Positions 45,369 through 57,643 are shown, counted from the first letter of the stretch. The stretch: 64,000 nucleotides of DNA from Crotalaria pallida (GCA_037953625.1 CM075649.1:124927290-124991289); one strand, 5' to 3'. Notes: generated from the letters alone by a model not told the origin. Numbers and translations are program-made.

Positions 45369-46964
45369 ATCTTTTGAAATTTTCCACTTTTCCAAAATAT
45401 TTTTATACTAGAAAACTTCATCTAGCTCCCAAAAATTTGTTCTTTAGGGTCCTCCCCCACTTAAAAGAGTTTCGATATAATCCTTATATTTTGAAACATT
45501 TCAAATAAAACCCTTCAGGAAACACTTTCCAAACTAAACCACAGGGATTTTTCGTATAAAACTCTTATGTGAAAGAATTTCTTTTAAAAGAAATACTCTT
45601 TTGAATAATACATTTCACATAAACTTTCTTCAACTAAAACACTTTTCAATAAACCTTTTGGGAAAAACTTTTTGATTTGCGCACTCTGATCTCTCAAGCA
45701 CGATCAAAGAAACATTTGTATGACTTCATTCCTTAATAGTTTGAGACATTAGGGTGATCAGTCCTAATATTCAATCCATTAATAACAAAATCATCCCTTT
45801 CAGATATAATCTTTCGCAAGAAAGACCATACGACAGGTCTTTAAGTTAGATGAACTTAAAGATAGGGTAATTATCACTATCAGACTTAGTTAGATAGTCA
45901 AGTTCTAGAGACATTTCCGTTGGGGAGACAAAGATTTGTCCTATCCTGGTGGTTGTTAATCTCTCTAGCCATAACTAATCTTTCTATTTCTGTAGTGTCC
46001 ACAGCTATTTATCACATCCAACTGTGATAAAGGTTTTGATCACATAAAGATTGGAGTTGAACTTCCAACAGGATATTGATATTCTCAAACGATTAGATTA
46101 ACGTAATCGAAAACATTTAACTACGTTAACTCAGATCAAAGGAAGAGATAGGTTTGGGTTGTCTACGTCAGGATTACACTCAACTCTTATCTCAGCCGGT
46201 GAATTCTTCTCGTGCTGGATTCGTCCATTCCTTTCTCACCTTTTCCTTTAAGACATTTCGGTGAATAATACTCCAGCTTCCTACAATCGAAATTGACTAT
46301 TCCCTTAGGTACATCACAACTAAACTCAAAGTGATGTGCCTCACAGTTTTCACCTTGATATGGACAAATGTTCCCTTCCCTATTTCTTCCTTAGCCACTT
46401 TTCTTCAATCGAGGATTCCTTAACCTTGACATTTCCGTGGTTGATATTCTCCCATTTACTTTTCCTCTTTCTCCAGTTGGGCCTTTATTTCATCAATCTT
46501 TCCCTTATTCTGAATTTTGATACTTCTCGCATGAAATTCATGTACTTTCCCGTAATCCTCATACATGCTTACCAACATCGAGAAATTCCTTATTCCTTGA
46601 TAGTTGATAGCTAACTTGGGTTCGAACATAATCTATTCTTGAAGTTCATGCCTTTGGATCTCTCCTCTAGGTTGTCCTAGACAACACTTCCTAAATCCCT
46701 TACTTCCATAATATATTTTCTAATATCCATAATCACAGACTTTGATTCTAAAGATTAAATCTCATTTGTTTCTTCATAGAGATCTAACTCCTTTTTCCTC
46801 AAAAGTTAACTTCTCTTTCTTCTCTTCATCTTCTGGTGGTAATTCACGAATCCGATTCAGGAATTCGTTGGTGATTGGCAACATTCCCAATCTAATACTT
46901 AGAGGGTTCCTCTTGGGTTACCCGACTTAGGTCTCTGAATTCCTCGATCGGGATAACCTCCTTA
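45369..46964 (-). other. Interior of the Tekay-like element, unrecognised
   Basis: This is where integrase and chromodomain would be expected. I see only short open frames on both strands. A phrase near 45748-45795 (gggtgatcagtcctaatattc) resembles 3015-3045 and 3110-3130 in the first Tekay-like element, so both share a decayed 3' interior. Confidence 0.5.
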
Positions 46965-48508
46965 ACCACCACTGAGCTCACAAGAATAGCCTATCACTCA
47001 AATCGTCTGCAACTACGTTTGCTATGCCAGGATGGAGCTCAAAGCCATAATCTTTAAGAAACTCCATCCATCGCCTTTATCTTACATTCAACTCTTCCTC
47101 TTCTTATTGTCATTCATACTTTCGAACTCCAAACTTGTTCATGAATTACAACCTTCTTATCTTAGTACCTATTGTTTCTTTTGCATCATCCAGCTCAATT
47201 CTCTACCTTCTCTAATTGGAGTAGCTCCTCAATTTCAACTCTGATTAGTCCATAAATATTTTGATTCAATCCTCTTAAATCAATTTCAATGATGAATCAA
47301 GGCATTAAGTTATTTTACCACATTAAATCCTTTCCTTAAATTTTTACTTAGGTAATTGACATTGAGTTTGGATTGGAGGAAGATGTCTACTGATACCAAA
47401 AGTTCCTTCCCAAAGGACTTAAATTTTTATTTTAAACTTTCAGTTTCTAACCGGTTACAAGAAACTCTAACGGTTATGAAGTATAGTTTTAGAAATAAAA
47501 CCAAAGAATTTTCAATTTTCTTTACATAATCCAATCCAGCTCAAAATAGGATTTAATCATACTCTAATACCTTGATTCCAACTGAACTTTATCACTGAAA
47601 TGATTTAAATCAAAGTCTACTCACATTTCCCATAATTCCTCTTGGACTAATCATATTATATTGGGGTATAATCCATTACTACCCCGCCATAATTAAACAA
47701 CATCCTATCATTCAATACCATCAGTGGATCCTTCCAAGTCAACTTGGTCAAAGGCCATGCGATCTTGAAAATCCTTAAATACTCTGGCGATAGTACCCAG
47801 CCAACCCCAAGAACTTCTTACTTTAAAGATCGCATGCCCTGCGAACTTAACTTCGCTCAACCAAAACTCATATTTGGTGAGCTTAGCACACAACTACTCC
47901 TCTTGCAGGATTCTCAACACAATCCTGAGATGTTTTTCATGCTCCTCCGGATTCTTAGGATAAACTACAAACGAATCCAAATATAATCTAAAGGTCCAGT
48001 TCTTATAATCCATAAAAGAACAGGTGCATTAGTCAATCCGAACGACATTATTTCCTACTCATAATGTCCATATCGAGATCAAAAATGCAGTCTTAAGTGT
48101 ATCCCTGCCCCTAATCCTGATTTGGGGTTAATCCAACCGCCAATCAATCTTAGAAAACACTTAGACTCCTTTAATCTGATCCAACCAATTCTTTTAACAA
48201 CTTCTCTACGTGTTTCTCTCATTTGACCATTCCCGATGATACCATATCGTAAGGGTAGCAGAGAGAGAATCAGCTTCAAAAATTAACTTGATTCCAAACT
48301 CTATCTCTTTGCTCAAGGGTGAACCTAACATCCTTTCTTGAAACCCAGATTTCTTTAACCCCCTATTTCCTTCACTGCTGCCCAGAAGCAGACACATGGG
48401 TCCATTGGATTTCAGATTCGAAACTTGGGAATCCCAATACAGGGTTGTTCTATCGTCATTAATCATGATCACTTGATCCTTCGGCTCCCGAACCGTGCTT
48501 AAGATCAA
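46965..48508 (-). pseudogene. pol: Decayed chromovirus-like RT and RNase H
   Basis: Read on the minus strand across many stops and shifts. A pre-RT segment near 48280-48330 (IEFGIKL) comes first, then RT near 48080-48180, a relic of the FGLTNAP motif near 48015-48060, and a thumb-proximal segment near 47830-47900 (CAKLTKYEFWLSEVKFAGHAI). An RNase H end near 46970-47080 (WMEFLKDYGFELHPGIANVVADDLSDR) follows. Order and words are those of Tekay/Del-type chromovirus pol. The catalytic centre is not intact, and integrase and chromodomain are not recognisable downstream (45369-46960). Confidence 0.75.
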
Positions 48509-49091
48509 ATGAAATCATGACACAGGTAGATAGACAAAGTCTAATACCTTAATAGAACAATTCCGACATACTTTGGAAACCACTACAAGAAGATTTGTAA
48601 GATCCTCTGCTTTGAGGTAGCAGATTGGATAAGGCATAGAGCAGCTTTGATCAATACCCTTATCCATAAGGAACAAATGAAGGAATAGCTTTAGAGTTTA
48701 GCGAACTCAACAAGATTAATCCTTAAGAAGATGACTGCCTTGCACTCGACCTGAGAAGTTGATTAACTTTAACACTAGTGAGGGTAAATACTCCTCCCCA
48801 GAGTCAAGGACTTAACTACAACTCCTTAAGATTTCCTTATCACTGGTTCTATGAGAACGGAATAAACCAACACTATGGTTTTAGGGTTACCACATGTCTA
48901 AAGAGAAGCATACGACTATCACACTTCTACTTAGACTACATAGAACACTTTTTAATAGCAGAATAAGCTACTTATCTAGAGCCATTACCCATAACCTTAG
49001 CTCTAGTTTGGAAGTATATGAAAGCATACTTCCAGATATCGATGACCAGCGTATTGGACCACACACCCAAGGACCAAGAGTCAGGACCATT
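48509..49091 (-). other. Interior near the primer site, no gag seen
   Basis: Between the primer site and the RT remnant there should be gag and protease. No Gag domain or zinc knuckle is visible, so gag is deleted or beyond recognition. Confidence 0.5.
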
Positions 49092-49103
49092 GCTCTGATA
49101 CCA
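49092..49103 (-). other. Primer binding site, initiator tRNA-Met
   Basis: The minus strand reads TGGTATCAGAGC six bases from the 5' LTR, the same site as in the first Tekay-like element. Confidence 0.92.
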
Positions 49104-49109
49104 TAAAAG

Positions 49110-52100
49110 TGTAACACTCCTTGTATATCATCTTACTTTATAAGAAAAGTAATAAGTTTATGAATATTTGGACTTGTTATCGTTGGAAAAAGATCTGAAA
49201 GTAAGAATTTTCCCTTCGCTTGAAAATTCCTTTTCACAAACACTTGATTAATAATGAAGTTGACTAACAAAATCAGAGTTTGCGGAAACATAGTAAAATA
49301 GTCATATTATACTCTCAAAATATATCAAGTGTAACAAGTCCATGGATACCAAATAAATATTATTATGAAACCAAATTCATCTTATGATACCTCTTTCAAA
49401 ATGTGTATCATATAAATACTATTAAAAACATAGATGTTATAGAGCTGGTCACTGGTCCTCTGTCCAAACATTTATCTGGCCGAATCCTCGATATCTGCAC
49501 AACGGGTTCACAACCCACACTTTCTACACTCTGCATGCACATAAGGGACATCTCCCTTTACTGATTCTTGTGCAAGATAGATGCACGATCAACACCTAAT
49601 AAGGGCATGGGGGTTAGCTATACATATTCGCATAATCAAATGAGAATAAAACTAACATCCACAAGTCAACATGTAGCAAATCATGATGCATAATCATATG
49701 AGCACACCCGGTTAATCATAATAATTCTTTCAATGCAGGTGGCATGATGCATGATTTCCTTCCACAACTGAGGCCTCTAAAGTCCATCTTGGACGTCCAT
49801 CCAATACATCCTTGTGTTCCCGGAACACCGACATTCGTTCCCAGAACGTAATGCCGAACCATACTTGGATAATAAGCATCACTCCCAGAGTGTGCACCAC
49901 GTTCCCAGAACGTGTAGCAAACCATACTTGGAATAATAAGCATCACTCCCAGAGTGTGCATCACGTTCCCAGAACGCATACGTTCCCAGAACGCATAAAA
50001 ACCAGGTCCCGGACACTGGCCACATATCTATAATGTGTCATCAAGTAGGTTGCATCTCAATGTGTTCCCAGAACACTAACATACGTTCCCAGAACGTATA
50101 AAACCAGGTCCCAGACACTGGCCACATATCTATAATGTGTCATCAAGTAGGTTATAATTTGGTACTCCCGGAGTACCCTCCTCATATTCCCAGAATATGA
50201 TAAACGTTCCTACCAACCCATCTTCCATTCTATATGCATGAATGCACAATCATCAAGGTTGGTTTTATCTTTAATTCTATTATTATACCAATGTGTTCCC
50301 AGAACACTAACATACGTTCCCAGAACGTATCGCAAACCATACTTGGAATATAATCAAGCACCACTCCCGGAGTGTGCATCACGTTCCCAGAACGTATCCA
50401 AGAAACCATGTCCCAGACAATGGCCACATTCTCAGAATGTGTCATCAAGTAGGTTGCATCATTTTGGTACTCCTAGAGTACAGGGTCATGTTCCCATTAA
50501 TTCCATTATTATGACTTAGAAAACACAACTTCTGAATGATATCTTGAGGTATGGTTTTACTCATAAAATTCACCTTTGAATTTAAATTTAACATGCTCAT
50601 AGACCTGGATTGAGAGAATTTAATCATTGGTACTAGCAACCCTTATTCAAAAACTTAACTATTACTTTTAAGTTTCAGGTACTAACCGGTTACATCATCA
50701 CTTAACCGGTTAGAATTACAGACCTGAATATAAAACCACTGATTTTCCAAGAATCTTTTCTTAAATTCTCTTCTCAATCCAATAACAAGGTCTTAGCATA
50801 ACATAATACCTCAAGTTCAACACATAATATCATTCAAAAGATCTAAGTCATAATCCAATTTTCATTTATGCATAATTTCCTCTTGAAATTATCCTTTGAT
50901 ATTAAGGTATTAACTCATCACCTCCAATCTAAACCAAACAGTGCTCGAACACATAGTTTTAGATTGGTTTTTGTATGAAATTCTAGCTTAAACTTGAGTA
51001 CAAATGGTATGGATACTTAGCCAATTTCAGAAATTCATTTTCTTTGAAAATTGACAGTATCTAACCGGTTACAAATTTCGACTAACCGGTTAGATTAGGC
51101 AGAACATACACTGAAAAATGAGGTTTTGCATACCATTTTCTACCATACTCAAATCTAACCAATTTCATTCATAAAGAGAGTTTACATACCTTAATACTAG
51201 TGTGTTCAACCACAGAAACATATCTATATTGCATGCATTCAATATGGATACTCAAATTGCACATAATTGCACATATTTCACAACTTAATGCATCAATTCA
51301 CAGAATACCCAAATAAGTCATGAATCCAACATCAATATAGCTTGCATGCATCTAGATAACATTGCTCATAACAATAATTGAGCTCAGATTGGCCTCCAAG
51401 CCACTTAACCATTTCAACTTATGCCCTTTGAGTCTCTTGGTGACTCATCCTATATTTTACCACAATTTATTCTCATTCTAGCAAATAGTAAGCTTCCCCC
51501 TTACCTTAGGTTCGTGCTTGATCCAAAACATTGCAGAGAGAAAGGCTCCAACATAGATCTCCATTAAATCCACTATATGCAGATAGAGTTGGATAGGGTA
51601 CCAAAACCAGGGAAATTGACATGCAAAACCCAATTAAGAATTGGGGAAAATAATCAAATTGAGTTCTCTGCAACATGCACTAGAGGTAGGAACAGATTTG
51701 AAACCAAAAGGGTTTGGGTACTTACCAAAATCAAGCTTCAAAGTCAGCTCCAGAAATCAGAAGCTGAGGTTTGACAGCATCAACACCTCAACTTGGCAAG
51801 CTTCGCTCTCTTGATTCAGGGACTCTCAACTCACAAACTTTATATCAATACAAAGCCCTTGATTCAAGCTTTGTAATGGTGTATCACTCATGTTCTAACT
51901 CTCAGAAACGAAGGAGAATTTCAGAGACGAACTTACAAACCCTAAACAGAGCTTCAACCCTAAATTCAGAGAATCAACCCCAAATCCTTCAGCAATCCAG
52001 CCTTTTATAGACGAATTGGAGTAACATGCAAGGCGACACGTCTATCTCCACTCAAGGAAGGAAGAAATCGTGGCAATTTCTGGGTTAATTGGGTGATTAC

Positions 52101-52441
52101 TCATCAAACGCACTAATCCCAATTTCTGAGTTCATCGTGTAACCAGTTACACAACCCTTCTAACCGGTTACATACTGATAAAATTCAAAAATTAATAATT
52201 TAATTACTCTTTCTTCGAAAACCTTTTTAATATTGCAATTAGGTCCCAACCCAAGGACTAAATTACAATATTCACATTTTTGTACAAAATAACCATATAA
52301 AAATATATCTCATATTTTTATATATAAAAACACATAATGTACAAAAACTAAAACCTTCAAAACTAATATAAATCAATTATAAAATAATTGTTATAATTAA
52401 TTTTTTTGGTTATTTGGGAGACGAAAATTAGGGGTGTTACA
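49110..52441 (-). repeat. 5' LTR of the Tekay-like element
   Basis: 3332 bp, nearly identical to 41990-45329, with the same TATA, palindrome pairs and hairpin array. Small differences include a changed palindrome at 52141 and a repaired-looking hairpin at 50083-50097 (acgttcccagaacgt) against acgttcctagaacgt at 42963-42977. Confidence 0.93.
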
Positions 52442-53425
52442 CCATGTGTCTTTTTGTTTAAAGTAAAAGGTCGTTGAAAATTGATCGAATTTTAGTTTTA
52501 GTCCCTATCTTTTTTTTTGACAGGTCAAAGTCCTTAAAAGTTTAAAAAAAATTTGTTTTAGTCTTGTCGTTGTTGATAAAATACCATTAATTGTTGACAC
52601 GGCTAACAGATTGCCACATAGCATACCATGTATTTACACAATATGACATGGATAACCTAGTAAGCCAAGCAAAACTCGCTCAACTTACATGAGTCTAATA
52701 ACTTAAACAAACTCATAGTCATCATTAGGGTATATAACATTCAATTCTTGCATAAATATTTCGATGTGGGACTTCAAATAAACTAAAATTATATAATTTT
52801 TAATCTTTCGACCTTTCTGTTTATATAATAAACCAAATACATAATAGAATTCATGTCTTATTCTATATTCTTACATGTCTACTGTTCTTACATGCCATCT
52901 GTCAACCTGGAAACAACTCATTAATAACAGCAATTAATAGTATTTTACTAATGACATAGATCAAAACAAAAAATTTTACTTTTAAGGACCTTGACCGGTC
53001 AAATAAAAAGATAGGGACTAAAACCAAAATTTCGTCAACTTTCAGGGACCTTTTACTCTAAACAAAAAGACACCTGGCATGCTGACGTGACACTCCGTTG
53101 GCCACGTCATCAATTAACGGTGGATCCCTGACGGCAGGGACCAAAACCAAAAAAATTAAACTTTTAAGGATTAAGGCCGATCAAATAAAATGATAGGGTC
53201 TAAAACCAAAACTCGGTCAACTTTCAGAGATCAAAAACTTAAATAAGCCTTATTTTAATTTACCAATTAGTTTATTAGAATTACTTACTTTTTACACACG
53301 CTTAATTAAATTGATTATTAGAGAATTAATAAAACCACCAATTCACCAATTCTCTGTGGATCGATACTCACTTCTACTATATACAAGTTGTGTTCTGGTG
53401 TTTAATTAGAATACACAACAGAAAG

Positions 53426-53870
53426 AGAGCAACGAAGAGAAAAGGGAGTTTCAGAGAAAGTGGGGGAAAGGAAAAGGAAGAGAGAGAAGAGGAAAAATGT
53501 GTAAATTTGAGCTTGCCTTAAAAGCTTTCCTCAACACTGTTTCCTTCTTTTTTTTCTTTTTCTTTTTTTTTCAAGTAAATAATTGGACAGTTGAATATTT
53601 AGCCAAGTGTTATGGGATCCCCTTTAGTGGAGAATATTTTAGTACCACTAAGTTCTATGGGACCCACCATGAGTACTACTAAGTACCCCCAACTACTATT
53701 AAAGCAAGTACTCCTTAGTACTTCAAAGTAGTGTGGAACCCACAATGAGTAGAGAAAATGGAGGGAAACACACAATATTTAGATTTGCAAATTTATAATA
53801 ATATAGAATATAGATAATATTCATGATTAAAACAGTTTAAGCACTTATACATTAGTTTTTTTATTTTAAT
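53426..53870. other. Noncoding flank of the Athila-like element
   Basis: This continues the purine-rich spacer at 7423-7687, followed by a T-rich run (about 53545-53572). A part rich in AGTAC/GTACT words near 53640-53730 (gagtactactaagtac, aagtactccttagtac) looks palindromic. The 61-aa frame 53497-53682 crosses the poly-T run and is rejected as a gene. Confidence 0.55.
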
Positions 53871-54192
53871 AATAATATTGAGGATTGAAACAATGCATCA
53901 TTTTAGTACAAAACATTGCACTGATACGTTAATCAAACTCTATTATATATTTTAGAATCCAAACCTTGAAACAAGAGAGTTTCTCACGAAATAGAACGCT
54001 TAGAATAAAAGTTGAGAAAATGGAGAGCCAATGAGATATGCCACATGTCGTAAGTTATTTAAAATTAATATTTTTAAAATTAAAAAAAAATTATCACAAG
54101 TAATATGTCGTTTCAACATTGAAGTGATATGTCATTTCAACAGTGAAGTGATACAATGCACTAACTCGGTCGTACCTTTTGAAATTAGACAA

Positions 54193-54218
54193 ACACACAC
54201 ACACACACACACACACAC
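54193..54218. repeat. (AC)n microsatellite
   Basis: An uninterrupted AC dinucleotide run of 26 bp. A short TA run follows. Confidence 0.95.
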
Positions 54219-55076
54219 TTATATATATTAATTTATTATTCAATTGGTATCTGAGTATGAATATTGCACAAATTAAAATGGGCAAATTACATATTTCATT
54301 ATAAATCTATTAGAACTCACGTTGTATTTAATTATTTTATTAAAAATATTGATTAAAGTTTATCAAAGTTTCCACATGTTCCAATCAATTAATAATAAAA
54401 ATCAATATGAATTACTACTCATATTTTTTATTCTTCTAAAATCTAAATTATAGTTATTATATTATATTATACAATTATAATTATAAATTATTATTATCGA
54501 TATCATAAATAAAAAATCAGAATGTTTAATGCTTATTTAATTTTAATTAATCATAATAAATGTGATAAAGCAATCCAAAAACATTTTAATTTTTTCATCA
54601 AATATATAAAGAATACTTTGTTTTAAGATTGATTTATACATAAACAAATATAATATTTAAAAAATGAACAATTATTATTATCTTCTAATGAATTCATATC
54701 CAATGAAATAAGTGATATTCTGGGATATTATTAAGCTCATAATACCATGAAACAAAAAAATCAAAATGTTTAATTCTTTTTTGAATTTTGATTCATCATA
54801 ATAAGTTGATAATCATATAAAAAGTGTTAATTTTTTCATCAAATAAATAAGAAATATCTCAGATAAAATGTGTAATTTTTTATACATATGAAAAAGTACA
54901 AAATTTATCAACAAAATAATTTATATTAATTTTTTTAAGGGTAGGATATGATTTAAACTCTTACCTTTTTATATAATTATTTTATACTATTATTTTATGA
55001 TAATCTTTACTTTAGAATAAAATAATAATAATCTTTACTTTAACATATTTAATATCAAACATTTCAATTTTAACAA

Positions 55077-55104
55077 CCCATGCATTGCACGGGATAAGAC
55101 CTAG
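55077..55104 (+). other. Helitron-like 3' terminus
   Basis: Hairpin arms CCCATGC and GCACGGG (one mismatch) surround a 3-base loop. CTAG follows 7 bases later, with T as the next base. A 3' hairpin before CTRR and insertion before T is the canonical Helitron end. Confidence 0.6.
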
Positions 55105-55105
55105 T

Positions 55106-57635
55106 TAACAATATTCAGGATTGAAACAGTACATCATTTTAGTACAAAACATTACAATGATTCATTAGTATTTTTTTTCTTAATTTGTAAAGTTTCAGGA
55201 CACGTGGTATATGCCTCATTGCCTTTTATAAAAGAGTAACAACTGTAAAATCTCCAAGTCTAATAAGAGGAACACCAAAATCACTTCATTTTAATTCAAG
55301 AAATCAAGCTCTTTATCATTTCAAATCGCATCAAGTTATAACAACCATACATTTCTATTTTTAAAATGATTAAGTAGAAATGACAAATCTAAAACTCTTT
55401 GCACCAATTAACATATTGTGAAATGTCAAAAACCAAAACTTTGCCTTCAATTAAAATGGGCTCACAGCCTCCCCTTTATTTGTGTCCAAAAATTTGTTAT
55501 TCCTTAACTCTTAGTATCATACAAAGTTATAAATCAACACAAAACAGCTCAATAGGACATATTCTTTTTCAATCTAAAACATAAACTAAAAACAAATCTT
55601 CAAAGCAATTAATCTTTTTCAAACTTAGGGACCGCATTAGCAAATAAACATTATAAAGTAATTTAGCCGCGCCCAAAACAAACCAAATGAATTGGACATG
55701 AACATATAAATTAAACAACAAGATTTCACCAAACACAATTTTTTTCTAGCTTCTTTAAAGCTTTGCCAAAACTCCAAATTAATCAAGCCATCAAAAATCA
55801 AAATCGAAACCAAAATAATCCTTTCTTTCCTCTTTATCAATCCGGCCAAATCACAAAACAATGCATAGTTATATAATTTTCCACACTTAATAATAAGAAC
55901 GAGATTCCATCTTTTAGAACAAGCTTTGAAATCAAATCCAATCAAATTTTCAACAAACTTTTGAACAACTCATTCTCTTTAGCCTTATAGACAATTAAAA
56001 CACTATCTTCACAAAATCATTTAACATTTTTCATTTTTAACAAAAACCAAAATCATTACGGATCTAATACTCTCCTTCAAATGAGTTCACAAAATCAAGC
56101 AAAGTCATTCTTCCTTAAATCCCAAAAATCACACAAACAAAGTCATTGCATACAACACCGAATTTAGATTCCCACACAAATCATTTCCAATCAAAATAGA
56201 AGACCAACACTCTAAAACAAATTTTAAAACTCTTTTTCGCCTTTCATGTTAAATTCGGCCAAGGTTCCTATAGGTTCAAAAATTGCCCTTTTCACTAACT
56301 TGGGAAAACCAAACAAACTAACTTGTTCTTAACAACCAAAAATCGTTAAGGCAAAATCATTGACATGCCACACTACATCAAAGTTCCAATACACTTTCTT
56401 TTTATTTAGAATAAAGCATTTAGACTTAGAACAAGTTTTAAAACTCTTTCCCAATACCTATGGCCAATTCGGCCAAAGCAAATAAAATAAGGCTCCTTTA
56501 TGCAATTTTCATTCTTACCAATATTGACAAAAATCTATCTTTAAAATAAACACTTAAACCAAATCCACTTAAATCATTAACATACATTTTGGTAAATCAA
56601 TTTCTTTGGCTTCATACATAATCAAGATACTAACACACATAACATCTAACAAAACCAACAGTTCATGAAAAGCCGAATAAAAACAATTTTTCCTTAACAC
56701 GAAAAATCATGCCACAAAATTATTAACATGCACACAAAATCAAGGTTCTAAGACACCCTCTTTTTAACAAAAACAACGAATTAAAGCTCAAAACAACTTT
56801 AGAGTCCTTTTCCTTGTTCTATGGCCAATTCGGCCAAACCCTACGAAGAAAGAAAAAGTCACTTTTTAATTCAAAACCCATTACTAGCTTATAGTAGTTT
56901 CATGAAATTAATGATTCATACATGCCTAAACCGAATACCCACATGCATGAACACCATAAACTTATTTTCACAAAAATGCTAACTTTTGGCTCGGGTCTTT
57001 GCTAAAACCATACATGCAATGAAAGATCCTAATTGTTATTGTTAAGAACATGCACATGCAACACATAGAGGTTTGATTTTTGGTAAAAGTTGTGACTCTT
57101 TGGCAAAACCCCAATTTAAACTTTCTCATACAGCAAGCAAGGTTTTTTTTATAAATTACCCATGCAAATCAAAAATCATTGTTACAGTAATAATCTAATT
57201 TCAAATGAATAAAGTAGCAAGGGAAATGAATTGAAATGAGTGAGAAACCATTACCCCACAAAGAAAAATTGCAAAAATTTGCTTCTCCTCTCCCTTCACT
57301 GCCACGACCCCTTCTTCTTCTTCAATAGGGAGTTTTGATTTCTCTATCTCTTGATTGAAGGAATAACAATAAGGGAGTGGGTATTTGTTTTACTCATGAG
57401 GAAGAAGAAAATGAAGTTACTGTTATGAGGGGGAAGATGAGAGGCGTGTGAGAGGGAGTATGTCTTGGCTGTTTTTGTTCTTTGTTTTATGAAGGAAGGA
57501 AATGGAAAGTCATTTGTATGAGAAGGAGGGAGTGGGTCGTGGGGTACAGGGAGGGAGTATTTTAACTGTTGGCTTCTTTGCTTCTTGAAGAAGGGAATGA
57601 AATTTTTATCTTAGTGGAGAAGGAGGAAGTAACGT
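55106..57635 (-). other. AT-rich noncoding stretch, probably the leader of a decayed large LTR
   Basis: There is no gene. GGCCAATTCGGCCAAA-type words recur near 56253, 56463 and 56825 with similar context. On the minus strand, a CT-poor then AT-rich order downstream of a TATA-like CTATATAC resembles the solo LTR at 8323-13544. The borders were not found. Confidence 0.4.
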
Positions 57636-57643
57636 GTATATAG

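Larger units (their letters stand above)
41990..52441 (-). mobile_element. Tekay-like Ty3/gypsy retrotransposon with decayed pol (10.45 kb)
   Basis: LTRs of 3340 and 3332 bp flank a 3780-bp interior. TSD ccatg (41985-41989 and 52442-52446) is perfect. Primer site and polypurine tract give minus orientation. The interior keeps remnants of RT and RNase H (46965-48508) but no intact gag or pol frame, so it is non-autonomous now. The two LTRs differ at only scattered positions, so insertion was recent relative to the decay of its interior. This suggests it moved while already defective. Confidence 0.93.
41826..53249. mobile_element. Foldback DNA element (about 970 bp without its insertion)
   Basis: Left end gcttatttaagtttttgg and right end the inverse ggcttatttaag form long inverted repeats. 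The arms contain repeated modules (agtccctatcttttt, gaccggtc, ccttaaaagttt), so the right part (52447-53249) folds on itself as well as with the left arm (41826-41989). The paired LTR shows the empty site, and the flanks join exactly (cataa then ttattttaatt) with no visible TSD. It has no coding and is split by the retrotransposon at 41990-52441. The class is uncertain: MULE-like foldback or another TIR group. Confidence 0.7.
7688..53420 (+). mobile_element. Athila-like Ty3/gypsy retrotransposon hosting six nested insertions
   Basis: The element starts TGATTGTAGTC, ends ATACACAACA, and is flanked by the 5-bp TSD gaaag (7683-7687 and 53421-53425). Removing insertions at 8040, 15416, 19781, 22077, 27170 and 41826 leaves about 9.7 kb, with LTRs of about 1.23 and 1.20 kb. 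The primer site (14608-14625), Gag, an aspartic protease with a DVGA motif, RT with FMDD, RNase H and an HHCC/DDE integrase in that order place it in Ty3/gypsy. The primer-site style and Gag-Pol words fit the Athila lineage. All coding parts are damaged, so it is not autonomous now. No env-like frame is visible. Confidence 0.9.
40797..53420 (+). repeat. 3' LTR of the Athila-like element, interrupted
   Basis: The parts 40797-41825 and 53250-53420 together match the 5' LTR with scattered single-base and small indel differences. The foldback element lies between them. The LTR ends ATACACAACA followed by TSD gaaag. Confidence 0.9.
53874..55105 (+). mobile_element. Possible Helitron fragment in AT-rich DNA
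   Basis: The right end has Helitron marks (see 55077-55104). The left end is not defined; a TC start somewhere near 53940-53965 is possible. About 55 bp at 53874-53930 recur in diverged form at 55110-55165, just outside the proposed 3' end. The body is very AT-rich and has no Rep/helicase coding, so it would be non-autonomous. Confidence 0.4.

Noticed and set aside
53497..53682. 61-aa frame beginning MCKFELALKAFLNTVS
   Set aside because: It contains a poly-Phe run from a T tract and has no recognisable domain. No promoter or splice context supports a gene.
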